Positions 16,192-25,435 of a stretch of DNA of 32,768 nucleotides are shown here, one piece after another. The position numbers and the translations under genes were made by a program. The stretch lies in contig JAISXP010000125.1 in the NCBI GenBank assembly GCA_031270465.1, positions 1 to 32,768 of the forward strand, in the 5' to 3' direction. Source of the DNA: Tannerella sp. (lineage in GTDB: Bacteria > Bacteroidota > Bacteroidia > Bacteroidales > Tannerellaceae). A model generated the notes under the pieces. That model searched no databases and was not told the origin of the DNA. It saw nothing but the letters and a program-made list of their open reading frames with translations. The first letter of the stretch is position 1, and each line of letters starts with the position of its first letter.

Positions 16192-16413
16192 TCAAGGGCG
16201 ACGCCGAATGCCGCTTCGAGCCGTGGGTCTGAAGACACTTTTCAATATCGGGACACACTCGCTGCTGCGGTTCACCCGTTCTGTTTCCAGCCGTAAAAGA
16301 CGGGTACGACCCGAAGAGCCGTCAACCCGGCTTGCGGGACGCGGCGGCAAATGGCTAAACCGTACGAACAGGACGGCAAAGATGCGTGCAACTATAAAAC
16401 AAAAGGTCTTCAT
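16192..16413 (-). CDS. Possible 73-residue basic small protein, doubtful
   Basis: A short leftward reading frame begins with a hydrophobic stretch (TFCFIVARIFAVLFVRF) and continues with an Arg/Ser-rich tail (DGSSGRTRLLRLETERVNR). I do not recognise a family. In its favour, a perfect TATCTTTG -7 box lies 17 nt before the ATG. Against it, composition is Arg-rich, as expected from G/C-rich noncoding DNA, and an overlapping frame is open on the other strand (16148-16498). The same promoter could instead make an untranslated RNA. Apart from this candidate, I see no gene between 15988 and the small-RNA promoter at 16561. Confidence 0.25.
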   Translation of the reverse strand: MKTFCFIVARIFAVLFVRFSHLPPRPASRVDGSSGRTRLLRLETERVNRSSECVPILKSVFRPTARSGIRRRP

Positions 16414-16430
16414 TTTTTCAAAACTTGTTA

Positions 16431-16438
16431 CAAAGATA
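16431..16438 (-). promoter_or_regulatory. -7 promoter box of a leftward transcript
   Basis: The minus strand reads TATCTTTG, a perfect TAnnTTTG. The only candidate product is the small frame at 16192-16413 or a noncoding RNA. Confidence 0.45.
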
Positions 16439-16560
16439 TGCGGAATATTTTTATCATGTGCATATATGGTGATATTTTTTGCATCAACCGGTTTTTAACA
16501 AATCACCATTGTCAAAGACATATCAGGTTCAGCTTGCGCCATGCTTTTCGGAAAAATTTC

Positions 16561-16593
16561 TTTGCACTCATGTTTGCTGCTGTTTTAATTTTG
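16561..16593 (+). promoter_or_regulatory. Full -33/-7 promoter of the candidate small RNA
   Basis: TTTG (16561-16564), a 21-nt spacer and TAATTTTG (16586-16593) match both Bacteroidetes promoter elements with normal spacing. It is the best two-part promoter I found in the window. Confidence 0.55.
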
Positions 16594-16598
16594 CAAGG

Positions 16599-16774
16599 CA
16601 AAGACAGGCCGCCGCCCGCAGACGGGAAATAGCGCGTTTGCGGTATTTTTTCATACGCATCTCACGCCCGTGTTATGATCCGCATCGCACAGATAAACCG
16701 CAAGGGCAAGTTTTACCTTTATCGGATAGCCAAGACGGAGAGGAACGGACGTACCGCCGCTCCGTCTTTTTTTT
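16599..16774 (+). ncRNA. Candidate structured small RNA upstream of the atp operon
   Basis: A promoter (16561-16593) and an intrinsic terminator (16734-16774) bracket about 176 nt without a convincing gene. Two structures are visible. The first is an outer ACGGG (16622-16626)/CCCGT (16667-16671) pairing enclosing TGCG-g-TAT (16639-16646) paired with ATACGCA (16653-16659) around a U-rich loop. The second pairs ATCC (16678-16681) and GATAAA (16692-16697) with TTTATC-GGAT (16718-16727). The terminator forms the third stem. A second promoter for atpD follows at 16808, so this transcript looks separate from the operon. It could be a regulatory sRNA, possibly 6S-like in size, or an attenuated leader. 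I do not recognise a known family. Confidence 0.35.
16734..16774 (+). terminator. Rho-independent terminator
   Basis: GACGGAG (16734-16740) pairs perfectly with CTCCGTC (16760-16766), with a small CGG/CCG inner stem, followed by eight Ts (16767-16774). Confidence 0.8.
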
Positions 16775-16807
16775 CAAAAAACAGTATCACGTGTTATTTT
16801 TTATACG

Positions 16808-16815
16808 TACATTTG
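16808..16815 (+). promoter_or_regulatory. -7 promoter box of the atp operon
   Basis: TACATTTG fits TAnnTTTG. It predicts a leader of roughly 115 nt before atpD, long compared with other genes here. Confidence 0.55.
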
Positions 16816-16866
16816 TCCCGTTTAAGTTTCATCCCCCGTCGAATGGAATATGTTTCATATTTCCCC

Positions 16867-16893
16867 GAACGGCACGAAACGGAATTGCCGTTC
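16867..16893 (+). promoter_or_regulatory. Hairpin in the atp operon leader
   Basis: GAACGGCA (16867-16874) and TGCCGTTC (16886-16893) form a perfect 8-bp stem with an 11-nt loop and no T run. It lies inside a 22-codon reading frame (ATG 16843, stop 16909-16911), so it could be a leader element controlling atpD translation or mRNA stability. Confidence 0.35.
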
Positions 16894-16926
16894 CCGAAGG
16901 CAGGAGAATGATTGGCGGATATGTAA

Positions 16927-18480
<1,554 letters not shown>

Positions 18481-18504
18481 AGAACAGCAAACGGAACGCG
18501 GCAA

Positions 18505-18792
18505 ATGACAAAGAGTGAGTTATACATGACAATCCTTTCACCCCGGGGTGCGATTTACGAAGGCAGTATCCTGTCGGTCACTTTTCCGGGTGCGGCAGGG
18601 AGTTTTGCCGTATATCCGTCTCATGCCCCGATTATTGCAGCGTTAAAGTCCGGCTCAATTACTTATTATACGGAGCCGGGCAGACAGCAGACCGTTTCCG
18701 TCAGGAGCGGCTTTGTGGAAGTCAGCAACAACCGCCTGACAGTGTGCGTGGAAGAAGACAATCCCGCCGGACAGCACGAAAACAAATCATAA
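18505..18792 (+). CDS. atpC: F1Fo ATP synthase subunit epsilon, short form
   Basis: A 95-residue F1 central-stalk subunit. Only the N-terminal beta-sandwich is encoded: YMTILSPRGAIYEG, VTFPGAAGSFAVYPSHAPII, then VRSGFVEVSNNRLTVCVEE. The C-terminal two-helix domain, which in E. coli inhibits ATP hydrolysis and brings the length to ~139, is missing; the tail is a short polar sequence. A one-domain epsilon is common in Bacteroidetes, so I read it as natural rather than truncated. The gene lies 24 nt after atpD. Confidence 0.93.
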   Translation: MTKSELYMTILSPRGAIYEGSILSVTFPGAAGSFAVYPSHAPIIAALKSGSITYYTEPGRQQTVSVRSGFVEVSNNRLTVCVEEDNPAGQHENKS

Positions 18793-18804
18793 AACAGACT
18801 GACG

Positions 18805-19233
18805 ATGAGTGCAAAAGTATATACGCGCAAAGATGTAATCCGCATTGTCCTGACGGGTATTATCCTGTTTGGCGTTATCGAAGAAGCGGTGCTCTATTTC
18901 TTTTTTCCACTGCATTATACGCACTATACAGTTTTTATTCCATTCTATTTTATATTGCTGGCGCTGAGCCTGCTGTGGGCGCTGGCGTATTTCCGGACGG
19001 AGCAAATCCACATCGGACGGGCGCTGGCGAGGATGATGCTGCTCACCGTGTCGCAGTTCATCACTTCGATCGTCGTCCTTGCCTGCTGCATCCTTTTTGT
19101 CGGCGAACATAAAAATACGTTTGTGATTGCATTCGGCATCTACTATATCTGGTTTCTTGTCTTGAAGTTATTCGTATTCTATAATATGGAGCGCTACAAT
19201 AAAATCAGGCAGTCAAAAAGCAGAGGACAATGA
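18805..19233 (+). CDS. Membrane protein of the ATP synthase operon, AtpI-like position
   Basis: A 142-residue protein with four hydrophobic segments (about 14-33, 41-61, 71-97 and 103-124) and a basic C-terminus rich in Lys/Arg. I see no diagnostic motif. It sits between atpC and atpB, where many operons carry AtpI, a small membrane protein thought to help c-ring assembly or cation supply. In Bacteroidales an uncharacterised membrane protein usually fills this slot. It is 12 nt after atpC and directly abuts atpB. An assembly role is inferred from position only. Confidence 0.7.
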   Translation: MSAKVYTRKDVIRIVLTGIILFGVIEEAVLYFFFPLHYTHYTVFIPFYFILLALSLLWALAYFRTEQIHIGRALARMMLLTVSQFITSIVVLACCILFVGEHKNTFVIAFGIYYIWFLVLKLFVFYNMERYNKIRQSKSRGQ

Positions 19234-19234
19234 T

Positions 19235-20329
19235 ATGAGAAACAGGCTTCATCATAACAGATTGCTGTGGATATGGACAATAGCCGTCCTGACGGTTTCC
19301 ATGCACACGCTTGCTGCAGAACCGGAAAGCAGGGAAACGGATTCTAAGACGATCATCTTCGAACATCTGAAAGACAGCTACTGGTGGCACATCACAACCA
19401 TCGGCGAACATCATGTTTCGGTCTATCTGCCTGTGATTGTCTATTCTCAAAGCAGTGGTTTACATGCATTTTCGTCGTCCTGCATTGCGCATGGCGAGAC
19501 GTACGAAGGTTTTTACATCGCACGCGGAGGCGATTACGACGGCAAAGTAGTCGAACGCAGCGCGGCGGGCGAAGAAGTGCGCCCGGTCGATATTTCGCTG
19601 ACAAAAACGGCGTTTGCGCTGATTTTCAACTCGATGCTCATGCTTGTGATATTCCTGTCCGTAGCCGCCTGGTACAGACGTCATCCCAAACATATAGCGC
19701 CGGGCGGTTTCGTCGGCGCGGTCGAAATGTTTGTGATGAACATCGAAGAAGACGTCATCCGCAAAAGCATCGGCAAAGACTATGCGAAGTATTCGCCCTA
19801 CCTGCTGACGGCGTTTTTCTTTATACTGATTAATAACGTGATGGGGCTGGTTCCCGTATTTCCGGGCGGTGCGAATACGACCGGTAACATTGCGGTCACA
19901 TTCACGCTGGCACTGTGTACAATGCTGGCGATTAATCTGTTCGGGAACAGGGAATACTGGAAAGAAATTTTCTGGCCTGAAGTGCCGATGTGGATGAAGG
20001 CGCCGGCGCCCCTGATGCCTCTGATAGAAATTGCCGGCGTCATTTCAAAACCTTTCGCCCTGATGATTCGTCTGTTTGCGAATATCACGGCCGGCCATGC
20101 GATTATATTGTCGCTGATGGCTCTGATTTTTGTCACGACGAAGATGGGCATGGCGATGAATACGGGAATGACGGTCTTCTCGGTGTTTTTGTCCGTATTC
20201 ATGACTTGCCTCGAACTGCTGGTAGCATATATCCAGGCATACGTATTTACCATCCTTTCGGCCGTATTTATCGGACTGTCGAGGCACGAAGCTCATGCGG
20301 AAAAAAGAACATCAAATCAAACAAAATAA
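19235..20329 (+). CDS. atpB: F1Fo ATP synthase subunit a
   Basis: The 364-residue Fo proton-channel stator subunit. The essential Arg279 is in PFALMIRLFANITAGHAI. Other conserved parts are ILINNVMGLVPVFPGGANTTGN and the C-terminal FTILSAVFIGLS. It is longer than the ~270-residue E. coli protein because of an N-terminal extension of about 120 residues: a cleavable-looking signal (WIWTIAVLTVSMHTLAA), then a periplasmic-type region with HITTIGEHHVSVYLPVI. Such extensions are common in Bacteroidetes AtpB. The start follows the preceding stop by one base, implying translational coupling. Confidence 0.95.
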   Translation: MRNRLHHNRLLWIWTIAVLTVSMHTLAAEPESRETDSKTIIFEHLKDSYWWHITTIGEHHVSVYLPVIVYSQSSGLHAFSSSCIAHGETYEGFYIARGGDYDGKVVERSAAGEEVRPVDISLTKTAFALIFNSMLMLVIFLSVAAWYRRHPKHIAPGGFVGAVEMFVMNIEEDVIRKSIGKDYAKYSPYLLTAFFFILINNVMGLVPVFPGGANTTGNIAVTFTLALCTMLAINLFGNREYWKEIFWPEVPMWMKAPAPLMPLIEIAGVISKPFALMIRLFANITAGHAIILSLMALIFVTTKMGMAMNTGMTVFSVFLSVFMTCLELLVAYIQAYVFTILSAVFIGLSRHEAHAEKRTSNQTK

Positions 20330-20356
20330 TTAATAACCATTTAAAATGAATAAATT

Positions 20357-20605
20357 ATGGAATTGTCAAGTATTTTATTGCAGGCGGCAACAACAGGTTT
20401 CAACGCAGTGGCCGCAACGATTGGCGCAGGAATGGCCGTAATCGGCGCGGGTATCGGAATCGGTAAAATCGGGTCAAGCGCGATGGAAGCCATTGGTCGC
20501 CAGCCTGAAGCAGCCAGCGACGTGCGCATGTCGATGATCATCGGCGCAGCGCTGGTAGAAGGTGTAGCTTTGTTTGCGATAGTTGTTTGTTTCCTTGCTC
20601 TTTAA
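20357..20605 (+). CDS. atpE: F1Fo ATP synthase subunit c
   Basis: An 82-residue two-helix proteolipid forming the Fo rotor ring. Helix 1 contains the Gly-rich GAGMAVIGAGIGIGKIG, the loop is GRQPEA, and helix 2 carries the ion-binding Glu68 in AALVEGVALFAIVV. The residue after this Glu is Gly rather than Ser/Thr, and helix 1 lacks the Gln found in sodium-binding rings, so coupling is probably to protons. It is preceded by a 27-nt A/T-rich gap after atpB. Confidence 0.96.
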   Translation: MELSSILLQAATTGFNAVAATIGAGMAVIGAGIGIGKIGSSAMEAIGRQPEAASDVRMSMIIGAALVEGVALFAIVVCFLAL

Positions 20606-20620
20606 CAAACGGATTACGAC

Positions 20621-21127
20621 ATGTCGCTATTAACACCTGATTTCGGGCTGCTGTTCTGGATGACACTCTCGTTCGGCTTCGTTTTCGGGCTGCTGGCCAA
20701 ATTCGGATTCCCCGTCATCACACGGATGGTGGACGAGCGGAAGGAATATATCCGCCGCTCGCTTGATGCTGCGGACGAAGCGAACAGACGGCTCGAAGAC
20801 ATACGCCAACAGTCGGAAGCCATATTGCTGGAAGCGCAGGACCGCCAGTCCGAGATTCTGAAGAAAGCGACGGACGACGGCAACCGCATTGTGAACATTG
20901 CAAGAGAACAGGCCGCCGCCGAGATGAAAAAGCAACTGTCCGAAGCCGCAAGCCGCATCGAGGCCGAGAAACAGAAGGCTCTCGTCGACATCCGCCGGCA
21001 AGCAGCCCTGCTCTCGGTAGACATTGCAGAAAAGATTCTGCGCAGGGAACTCGAACGTAACGAAAGCCAGCAGGCGCTCGTCGAAAGACTGCTGGAAGAA
21101 ATGGAATCGGAAACAGCAAAAAATTAA
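20621..21127 (+). CDS. atpF: F1Fo ATP synthase subunit b
   Basis: A 168-residue peripheral-stalk subunit. One membrane helix near the N-terminus (LLFWMTLSFGFVFGLLAKFG) is followed by a long charged coiled coil rich in Ala, Glu, Arg and Gln (about 35-165) that dimerises and reaches up to the F1 delta subunit. The length fits the family. It lies 15 nt after atpE and 6 nt before atpH. Confidence 0.95.
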   Translation: MSLLTPDFGLLFWMTLSFGFVFGLLAKFGFPVITRMVDERKEYIRRSLDAADEANRRLEDIRQQSEAILLEAQDRQSEILKKATDDGNRIVNIAREQAAAEMKKQLSEAASRIEAEKQKALVDIRRQAALLSVDIAEKILRRELERNESQQALVERLLEEMESETAKN

Positions 21128-21133
21128 ACCCCG

Positions 21134-21688
21134 ATGAACGAAGGATTGATTTCGAGGCGATACGCAAAAGCGCTGTATCAGTATGCCGTGCAGCGGAATG
21201 AAGAGCAGGCGCTCTACCTCCGCATGAAAGCATTGATCGAGCACCTCCGCACGCTGCCGGAACTGCACGAAACGCTGTGCAGCCCGATGGTGTCGCCCGG
21301 AGAAAAGGCAATGCTGTTGCGTCATGCCGCCCAGGGCAATCCCGAAGAGAGTTACCTCGGGTTCGTGCGGTTGATACTCGACAACCATCGCGAGAAATCG
21401 TTGACAAAAATTGCGCTCAGCTACACGGAATACTACCTCCGAAAGAAACGTATCTCCGTCATACATCTTACCTTTGCCACAGAGATGCCGCAGAAGATCC
21501 TGTCGCACATGCAGGACGATTTTGCAGAAATTACGCGCGGCGAAGTGGAACTGTCCGTACAGATAGACCCGTCCATCCGCGGCGGCTTTATCTTCCGGAT
21601 AAACGACCTCCGCCTCGACGCATCCGTAGCCGGACAACTCGCACGAATGCGAAAACAGATTTTACAGGAAAACAAGTACAGTTTATAA
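21134..21688 (+). CDS. atpH: F1Fo ATP synthase subunit delta
   Basis: A 184-residue OSCP/delta subunit linking the b stalk to the top of the alpha3beta3 head. The N-terminal helical domain opens with ISRRYAKALYQYAV. The C-terminal part carries DPSIRGGFIFRINDLRLDASV, matching the conserved GG-rich segment of the family, then LARMRKQIL. Length and ends are normal. The order b-delta-alpha-gamma follows the standard F-type layout. Confidence 0.94.
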   Translation: MNEGLISRRYAKALYQYAVQRNEEQALYLRMKALIEHLRTLPELHETLCSPMVSPGEKAMLLRHAAQGNPEESYLGFVRLILDNHREKSLTKIALSYTEYYLRKKRISVIHLTFATEMPQKILSHMQDDFAEITRGEVELSVQIDPSIRGGFIFRINDLRLDASVAGQLARMRKQILQENKYSL

Positions 21689-21702
21689 TTTAAAAATACA
21701 GT

Positions 21703-23298
21703 ATGATTGACAATATAAAAATCAGCGAAGTGTCGGACGTATTGAAGATGCAACTCGAGAAAGTCAATACGAAACTGGTATACGACGAAACAGGCGTCGT
21801 ATTGCAGGTGAGCGACGGCGTGGCGCGTATTTTCGGCCTTCACAATGCGGAAGCAAACGAATTGCTCGAGTTTGAAAACGGCATGATGGGCGTGGTGATG
21901 AATCTCGAAGAAGACAACGTCGGCGCCGTACTGCTCGGTCCGACGGACAGAATCAAGGAAGGCTTTTCAGTGAAGCGCACGAAGGAAATCGCCGACCTTG
22001 CGGTGGGCGAGGGCATGTTGGGACGCGTGATTAATCCGCTCGGCGAGCCGATCGACGGCGAAGGCGTCATCACGGGCGAGAGTTTCCGCATGCCGCTCGA
22101 ACGGAAGGCGCCCGGCGTGATTTTCCGGCAGCCCGTGAATGAGCCGCTGCAGACAGGCCTCAAAGCCATCGACGCCATGATTCCGATAGGACGCGGACAG
22201 CGCGAACTGATCATCGGCGACCGGCAGACGGGTAAAACAGCCATCGCCATCGACACCATCCTCAACCAGCGTGAAGGCTTCCACAGTGGCGATCCCGTGT
22301 ACTGCATCTACGTGGCGGTCGGACAAAAAGGCTCGACCATCGCATCGCTCGTCAATATGCTTCGCGAAAAGGGAGCCATGGACTATACCGTCGTAGTAGC
22401 CGCAACAGCTGCCGACCCGGCCGCGCTACGCTATTTCGCTCCCTTTGCCGGAGCCGCCATCGGCGAATATTTCCGCGATACAGGCCGCCACGCACTGGTG
22501 ATATACGACGACCTCTCGAAGCAGGCCGTAGCTTATCGCGAAGTGTCGCTGATACTGCGCCGCCCGTCGGGACGCGAAGCCTATCCGGGCGACATCTTCT
22601 ACCTCCACTCCCGCCTGCTCGAACGCGCCGCACGCATCATCGACCAGCAGGAAATAGCCGAACAGATGAACGACCTGCCCGCCAGCCTGCGCGGCAAGAT
22701 CAGGGGCGGCGGATCGCTGACCGCACTGCCGATCATCGAAACGCAGGCAGGAGACGTGGCCGCTTATATCCCGACAAACGTCATCTCGATAACCGACGGA
22801 CAGATATTCCTCGAAACAGACCTCTTCAATCAGGGCGTCCGGCCGGCCATCAACGTGGGTATCTCTGTCTCGCGCGTGGGAGGCAATGCGCAAATCAAGA
22901 CGATGAAAAAGGTGGCGGGCACGCTGAAAATCGACCAGGCGCAGTATCGCGAACTGGAATCGTTTACGAAATTCGGCGGCGACCTCGACCCCGTTACTGC
23001 CTTTACGATAGATAAGGGGCAGAAGAACAAACAACTGCTGATACAGCCGCAATACCTGCCCATGCCGGTAGAGGAACAAATTGCCGTGCTCTACTGCGGC
23101 ACGCACGGGCTGCTCCGGAATGTCCCGCTCAACAGGGTGAACGAATTTGAGCAGTCGCTGCTCAGCCTGCTCAGGATACACCACAAGGACGACATCCTCG
23201 AACCGCTACGCAAAGGTATCCCGGACGAAAATGTAATGAAACTGCTCGAACGTGTGGCAACGGAAATCATGCCCGCCGGCAACCGGACAGACAAATGA
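21703..23298 (+). CDS. atpA: F1Fo ATP synthase subunit alpha
   Basis: The 531-residue non-catalytic F1 subunit. Walker A is GDRQTGKT (172-179). [16 protein letters not shown] and [19 protein letters not shown] follow. The arginine-finger segment is [19 protein letters not shown], where the family usually has Asp in place of Asn after GG. The length is slightly greater than the ~513 of E. coli, fitting Bacteroidales. The start ATG lies 14 nt after the atpH stop. Confidence 0.97.
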   Translation: MIDNIKISEVSDVLKMQLEKVNTKLVYDETGVVLQVSDGVARIFGLHNAEANELLEFENGMMGVVMNLEEDNVGAVLLGPTDRIKEGFSVKRTKEIADLAVGEGMLGRVINPLGEPIDGEGVITGESFRMPLERKAPGVIFRQPVNEPLQTGLKAIDAMIPIGRGQRELIIGDRQTGKTAIAIDTILNQREGFHSGDPVYCIYVAVGQKGSTIASLVNMLREKGAMDYTVVVAATAADPAALRYFAPFAGAAIGEYFRDTGRHALVIYDDLSKQAVAYREVSLILRRPSGREAYPGDIFYLHSRLLERAARIIDQQEIAEQMNDLPASLRGKIRGGGSLTALPIIETQAGDVAAYIPTNVISITDGQIFLETDLFNQGVRPAINVGISVSRVGGNAQIKTMKKVAGTLKIDQAQYRELESFTKFGGDLDPVTAFTIDKGQKNKQLLIQPQYLPMPVEEQIAVLYCGTHGLLRNVPLNRVNEFEQSLLSLLRIHHKDDILEPLRKGIPDENVMKLLERVATEIMPAGNRTDK

Positions 23299-23308
23299 TC
23301 GACAGAAT

Positions 23309-24160
23309 ATGGCAACACTACGCGAGATAAAGGGGCGCATCATTTCCATCACGAGCACGCGGAAAATCACTTCGGCAATGAAGATGGTTTCCTCGTCGAA
23401 GCTGCACAAGGCTCAGATCGCACTCAGAAACATGATTCCATACGCCCGGTCGCTGCATCACATCACGGACACCCTCCTCGCGGACGGCTTCAACGTGCCG
23501 CTGAGCGAAAAACGGCCGGTACGCCGCGCCGCGCTCGTCGTCTTCGCGTCCGACAGCGCCCTATGTGGAGCATTCAATACCAACACCTTACGCGAACTGC
23601 AGCGGACGCTCGCCACATACCGCAGCCGGCGCGTGGACGTGACGCTTTATGCCGTCGGGAAAAAAGTGTCCGACTTTGCGCGCAGGGAAGGCCTGCACGT
23701 CGCACGACACTACGAGAAACTGTCCGGCACGTCGGCCTTCGAACCGCTCGCCGCGCTGGCAGACGAACTGACCGCCCTGTTCGAAAAACAGGAAATTGAC
23801 TGTGTGGAACTGATTTATCACCGTTTCAAAAGCATCGGAACGCAAATACTGACATGCGAACCGTTCCTGCCCCTGACGGTGGACAGCGACACCGCATCTC
23901 CGGCCACAGAATATATCCTCGAACCCGACCGCACATCGCTCGTCGCGGCGCTTGTCCCCCGATGCCTCCGGTTCCGGCTCTACACCGCCCTGCTTCATTC
24001 CAGCACATCGGAACATGCCGTCCGCGTGATTGCCATGCAAACGGCTACGGACAATGCCGACGAACTCATCGACGAACTCACCATAGCCTATAACAAATCA
24101 CGCCAGCAGTCCATCACAAACGAACTGCTCGACATCGTCGGCGGCGCGGTGAACGGTTAG
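23309..24160 (+). CDS. atpG: F1Fo ATP synthase subunit gamma
   Basis: The 283-residue central rotor shaft. The N-terminal coiled-coil helix reads LREIKGRIISITSTRKITSAMKM without a gap relative to the family, and the C-terminal helix reads NADELIDELTIAYNKSRQQS. FASDSALCGAFN is the typical GLCG(A/G)-like core segment with Ser-Ala replacing the usual Gly-Leu pair. I chose ATG 23309 because family homology begins there. The frame is open to 23252 but that would overlap atpA by 47 nt. This is the last gene of the operon, followed by a terminator-like hairpin. Confidence 0.95.
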   Translation: MATLREIKGRIISITSTRKITSAMKMVSSSKLHKAQIALRNMIPYARSLHHITDTLLADGFNVPLSEKRPVRRAALVVFASDSALCGAFNTNTLRELQRTLATYRSRRVDVTLYAVGKKVSDFARREGLHVARHYEKLSGTSAFEPLAALADELTALFEKQEIDCVELIYHRFKSIGTQILTCEPFLPLTVDSDTASPATEYILEPDRTSLVAALVPRCLRFRLYTALLHSSTSEHAVRVIAMQTATDNADELIDELTIAYNKSRQQSITNELLDIVGGAVNG

Positions 24161-24181
24161 GATTTAACCGCGGCGGTACGG

Positions 24182-24204
24182 AAAACACAGAGATTGTGTT
24201 TTTT
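24182..24204 (+). terminator. Terminator-like hairpin after atpG
   Basis: AAAACACA (24182-24189) and TGTGTTTT (24195-24202) form an 8-bp stem with loop GAGAT, running into further Ts. It lies within a sequence resembling the repeat at 13646-13700. Confidence 0.5.
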
Positions 24205-24340
24205 CTCCGTGTCTTCGACTCAAACCGACAGGAACACCTCGTGTGTCGGCGCACATGTTTATCCCGTGTGCGTACATTCCTATTATGAAATAATTTTGTA
24301 TAGATATTTGTTTAGCGAACAGTCTGCAGCAAATAATGTG

Positions 24341-24348
24341 TATATTTG
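24341..24348 (+). promoter_or_regulatory. -7 promoter box of the RND efflux operon
   Basis: TATATTTG, a perfect TAnnTTTG, lies 18 nt before the adaptor ATG at 24367. No TetR- or AraC-type regulator gene is adjacent. Confidence 0.6.
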
Positions 24349-24366
24349 TCCCAAAAATAAAAGAAT

Positions 24367-25428
24367 ATGGCAGAATACAGACATTTATTATTACTTGTGT
24401 CGGCGATGTTCGTTGCGGCATGTTCGGGCGGAGAAAAGGATGAAACGTCACAACACGTCGAAACGGTATTGCCGGATGCCGTCAATGAGGTGACGGTCAT
24501 AGCGTTGCACGCTGCGGATTTCAACCATGAATTAGTCAGCAACGGCAAACTGTCGGCGCGCCGCTATGTCGACCTGCGTTTTGAGGCGGCAGAACCTGTT
24601 GCGGCCATCCACGTCAAGAACGGCGACCGTGTGACGAAGGGGCAAAAATTAGCCGAACTGTTTGCCTTCCGGTTAGAAAACAAAGTGATACAGGCAAAGG
24701 ACGCGCTGGAGAAGGCAAAACTGGAGTTGCAGGACGTTCTTATCGGACAGGGGTATGCTTTGGAAGATTCGGCGCGTGTCCCGTCCGGCGTGATGCAGCT
24801 TGCTCGCACGAGAGGTGGATACGATCAGGCCTCGGCGCAGTACCGGCTTGCTGTGTACGAAGCGGAAAATGCCGCCCTGACAGCGCCTTTCGACGGGATA
24901 GTCGCCAACCTGTTTGCCCGGCCGCTGAATGTGGCGTCGACGACCGACGTTTTTTGCACCGTCATCGACCCTTCGAGCCTCGAAGCTTCTTTTACGGTGC
25001 TGGAAAGCGAGCTGCCGCTGCTCAAGACGGGCGACAGGGTGTTTGTGACACCATTTTCGATGCCCGGTGTCCGCACGGAAGGGCGCATCACGGAAATCAA
25101 TCCGATGGTCGACGCCGACGGCATGGTGAAGGTGAAGGCAAGTGTCGTCAATGCCGGCAGTCTTTTCGAGGGAATGAACGTGCGGGTGAATGTTCAGCGT
25201 CTGCTTGGCAGGCAGTTAATCGTACCCAAGGAGGCTGTCGTACTGCGTTCCGGCAAGCAGGTAGTGTTTACCCTGGCCGACGGCAAAGCCTTCTGGAATT
25301 ACGTGCAGACCGGACTGGAAAACGCCGAAAGCTACACGATTGCCGAAGGCCTGAAAGAAGGCGATACGGTAATTACCGGAGGCAATATCAATTTGGCGCA
25401 TGAAAGTCCGGTGACGATAATTCAGTAG
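24367..25428 (+). CDS. RND efflux periplasmic adaptor lipoprotein (HlyD/AcrA family)
   Basis: A 353-residue membrane fusion protein that bridges the inner-membrane pump and the outer-membrane channel. The lipobox FVAAC gives lipidation at Cys19. The first lipoyl half-motif is AAIHVKNGDRVTKGQKLAEL and the second APFDGIVANLFARPLNV, with a short alpha hairpin (about 100-165) between them. The beta-barrel segment SFTVLESELPLLKTGDRVFV and the C-terminal membrane-proximal domain with EGDTVITGGNINL follow. Length is normal for this family. The pump gene begins 7 nt after the stop. Substrate cannot be read from the sequence. Confidence 0.92.
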   Translation: MAEYRHLLLLVSAMFVAACSGGEKDETSQHVETVLPDAVNEVTVIALHAADFNHELVSNGKLSARRYVDLRFEAAEPVAAIHVKNGDRVTKGQKLAELFAFRLENKVIQAKDALEKAKLELQDVLIGQGYALEDSARVPSGVMQLARTRGGYDQASAQYRLAVYEAENAALTAPFDGIVANLFARPLNVASTTDVFCTVIDPSSLEASFTVLESELPLLKTGDRVFVTPFSMPGVRTEGRITEINPMVDADGMVKVKASVVNAGSLFEGMNVRVNVQRLLGRQLIVPKEAVVLRSGKQVVFTLADGKAFWNYVQTGLENAESYTIAEGLKEGDTVITGGNINLAHESPVTIIQ

Positions 25429-25435
25429 ATAAGCT

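Noticed and set aside
16599-16774. Definite 6S RNA
   Set aside because: The size fits, but I could not find the long closing stem with a large central bubble, so it stays an unassigned candidate.
16675-16911. 78-codon rightward frame through the terminator into the atp leader
   Set aside because: It would have to be translated across a strong intrinsic terminator and a second promoter; composition is not protein-like in the second half.
20357-20605. Sodium-driven ATP synthase
   Set aside because: Subunit c has Gly after the ion-binding Glu and lacks the Gln and Ser/Thr ligands of sodium rings.
20630-21637. 335-codon open frame opposite atpF-atpH
   Set aside because: Antisense to two conserved ATP synthase genes; Cys/Phe/Arg-rich without family features.
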